Below are positions 5,812-5,904 of a stretch of DNA of 5,904 nucleotides, piece after piece; the stretch's first letter is position 1; each line of letters opens with the position of its first letter. Made by a program: the position numbers and the translations under genes. The notes under the pieces are model-generated. The model searched no databases. It saw nothing but the letters and a program-made list of their open reading frames with translations, and was not told the origin of the DNA. This DNA is from Gammaproteobacteria bacterium (GTDB lineage: Bacteria; Pseudomonadota; Gammaproteobacteria; UBA6429; Thiohalophilaceae): positions 1 through 5,904 of the forward strand of contig JAHEIJ010000155.1 in NCBI GenBank assembly GCA_024639445.1, in the 5' to 3' direction.

Positions 5812-5904
5812 AGGCAACCGGCCCTGCTTGCCCTGGAAGACGGAAGCGTCTTTTATGGAGAATCCATCGGAATTGCCGGCCAGACCGTCGGTGAAGTGGT
5901 ATTC
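5809..5904 (+). CDS. carA: CarA, carbamoyl phosphate synthetase small subunit (3' end outside window)
   Basis: CarA is the glutamine amidotransferase subunit of carbamoyl phosphate synthetase. It releases ammonia from glutamine for the large subunit CarB, which makes carbamoyl phosphate for arginine and pyrimidine synthesis in the cytoplasm. Only 32 codons are inside the window, against about 380 in the family. They read PALLALEDGSVFYGESIG, then IAGQTVGEVVF, matching the E. coli start (ALLVLEDGTQFHGRAIG, then GEVVF). The glutaminase domain with its catalytic cysteine is far downstream of the cut. The preferred start is TTG at 5809, chosen for its GGAGG; ATG at 5788 is the in-frame alternative. 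The gene is 202 bases after dapB and has its own control region. carB is expected further downstream. Confidence 0.93.
   Translation, partial: MRQPALLALEDGSVFYGESIGIAGQTVGEVVF

Overview
The window is a chromosomal housekeeping segment, almost certainly from a gammaproteobacterium. All genes lie on the + strand in the order grpE (5' end cut off), dnaK, dnaJ, an unrecognised gene of 266 codons, dapB, and the first 32 codons of carA. The order grpE-dnaK-dnaJ-dapB-carA is the arrangement known from Pseudomonas and other gammaproteobacteria. DnaK, DnaJ and DapB align residue for residue with the E. coli proteins at the catalytic positions. No mobile element, CRISPR array, tRNA, rRNA or pseudogene was seen.

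Positions 1-3839 hold the Hsp70 chaperone machine. GrpE is the nucleotide exchange factor, DnaK the ATP-driven chaperone, and DnaJ the co-chaperone that delivers substrate and triggers ATP hydrolysis. A near-consensus sigma-32 (RpoH) heat-shock promoter lies in the grpE-dnaK gap at 528-555, so dnaK and dnaJ can be induced independently of grpE. The 151-base dnaK-dnaJ gap contains a strong RNA hairpin: a 14-bp stem closed by a GAAA tetraloop. It has no U tract, so it looks like an mRNA processing or stability element rather than a terminator. dnaJ has no clear Shine-Dalgarno sequence.

Positions 3919-4719 encode a soluble, highly charged protein of unknown function, set between dnaJ and dapB, which are neighbours in the Pseudomonas arrangement. 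Parts of it are visibly richer in A+T than the flanking genes. It is the least explained gene in the window.

Positions 4794-5904 are biosynthetic. dapB encodes dihydrodipicolinate reductase of the lysine/diaminopimelate pathway, and carA encodes the small subunit of carbamoyl phosphate synthetase, which feeds arginine and pyrimidine synthesis. The 202-base dapB-carA gap is rich in regulatory signals. In order it holds a small hairpin, a candidate -10 box followed by six C residues, a near-consensus ArgR operator, and a strong terminator-like hairpin that ends 15 bases before the carA Shine-Dalgarno. This suggests arginine repression of carA, possibly combined with attenuation in the leader. 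The carA start is most likely a TTG codon.

I found no evidence for an undescribed multi-gene system. The items most worth following up are the unknown gene between dnaJ and dapB, the dnaK-dnaJ hairpin, and the layered carA control region.
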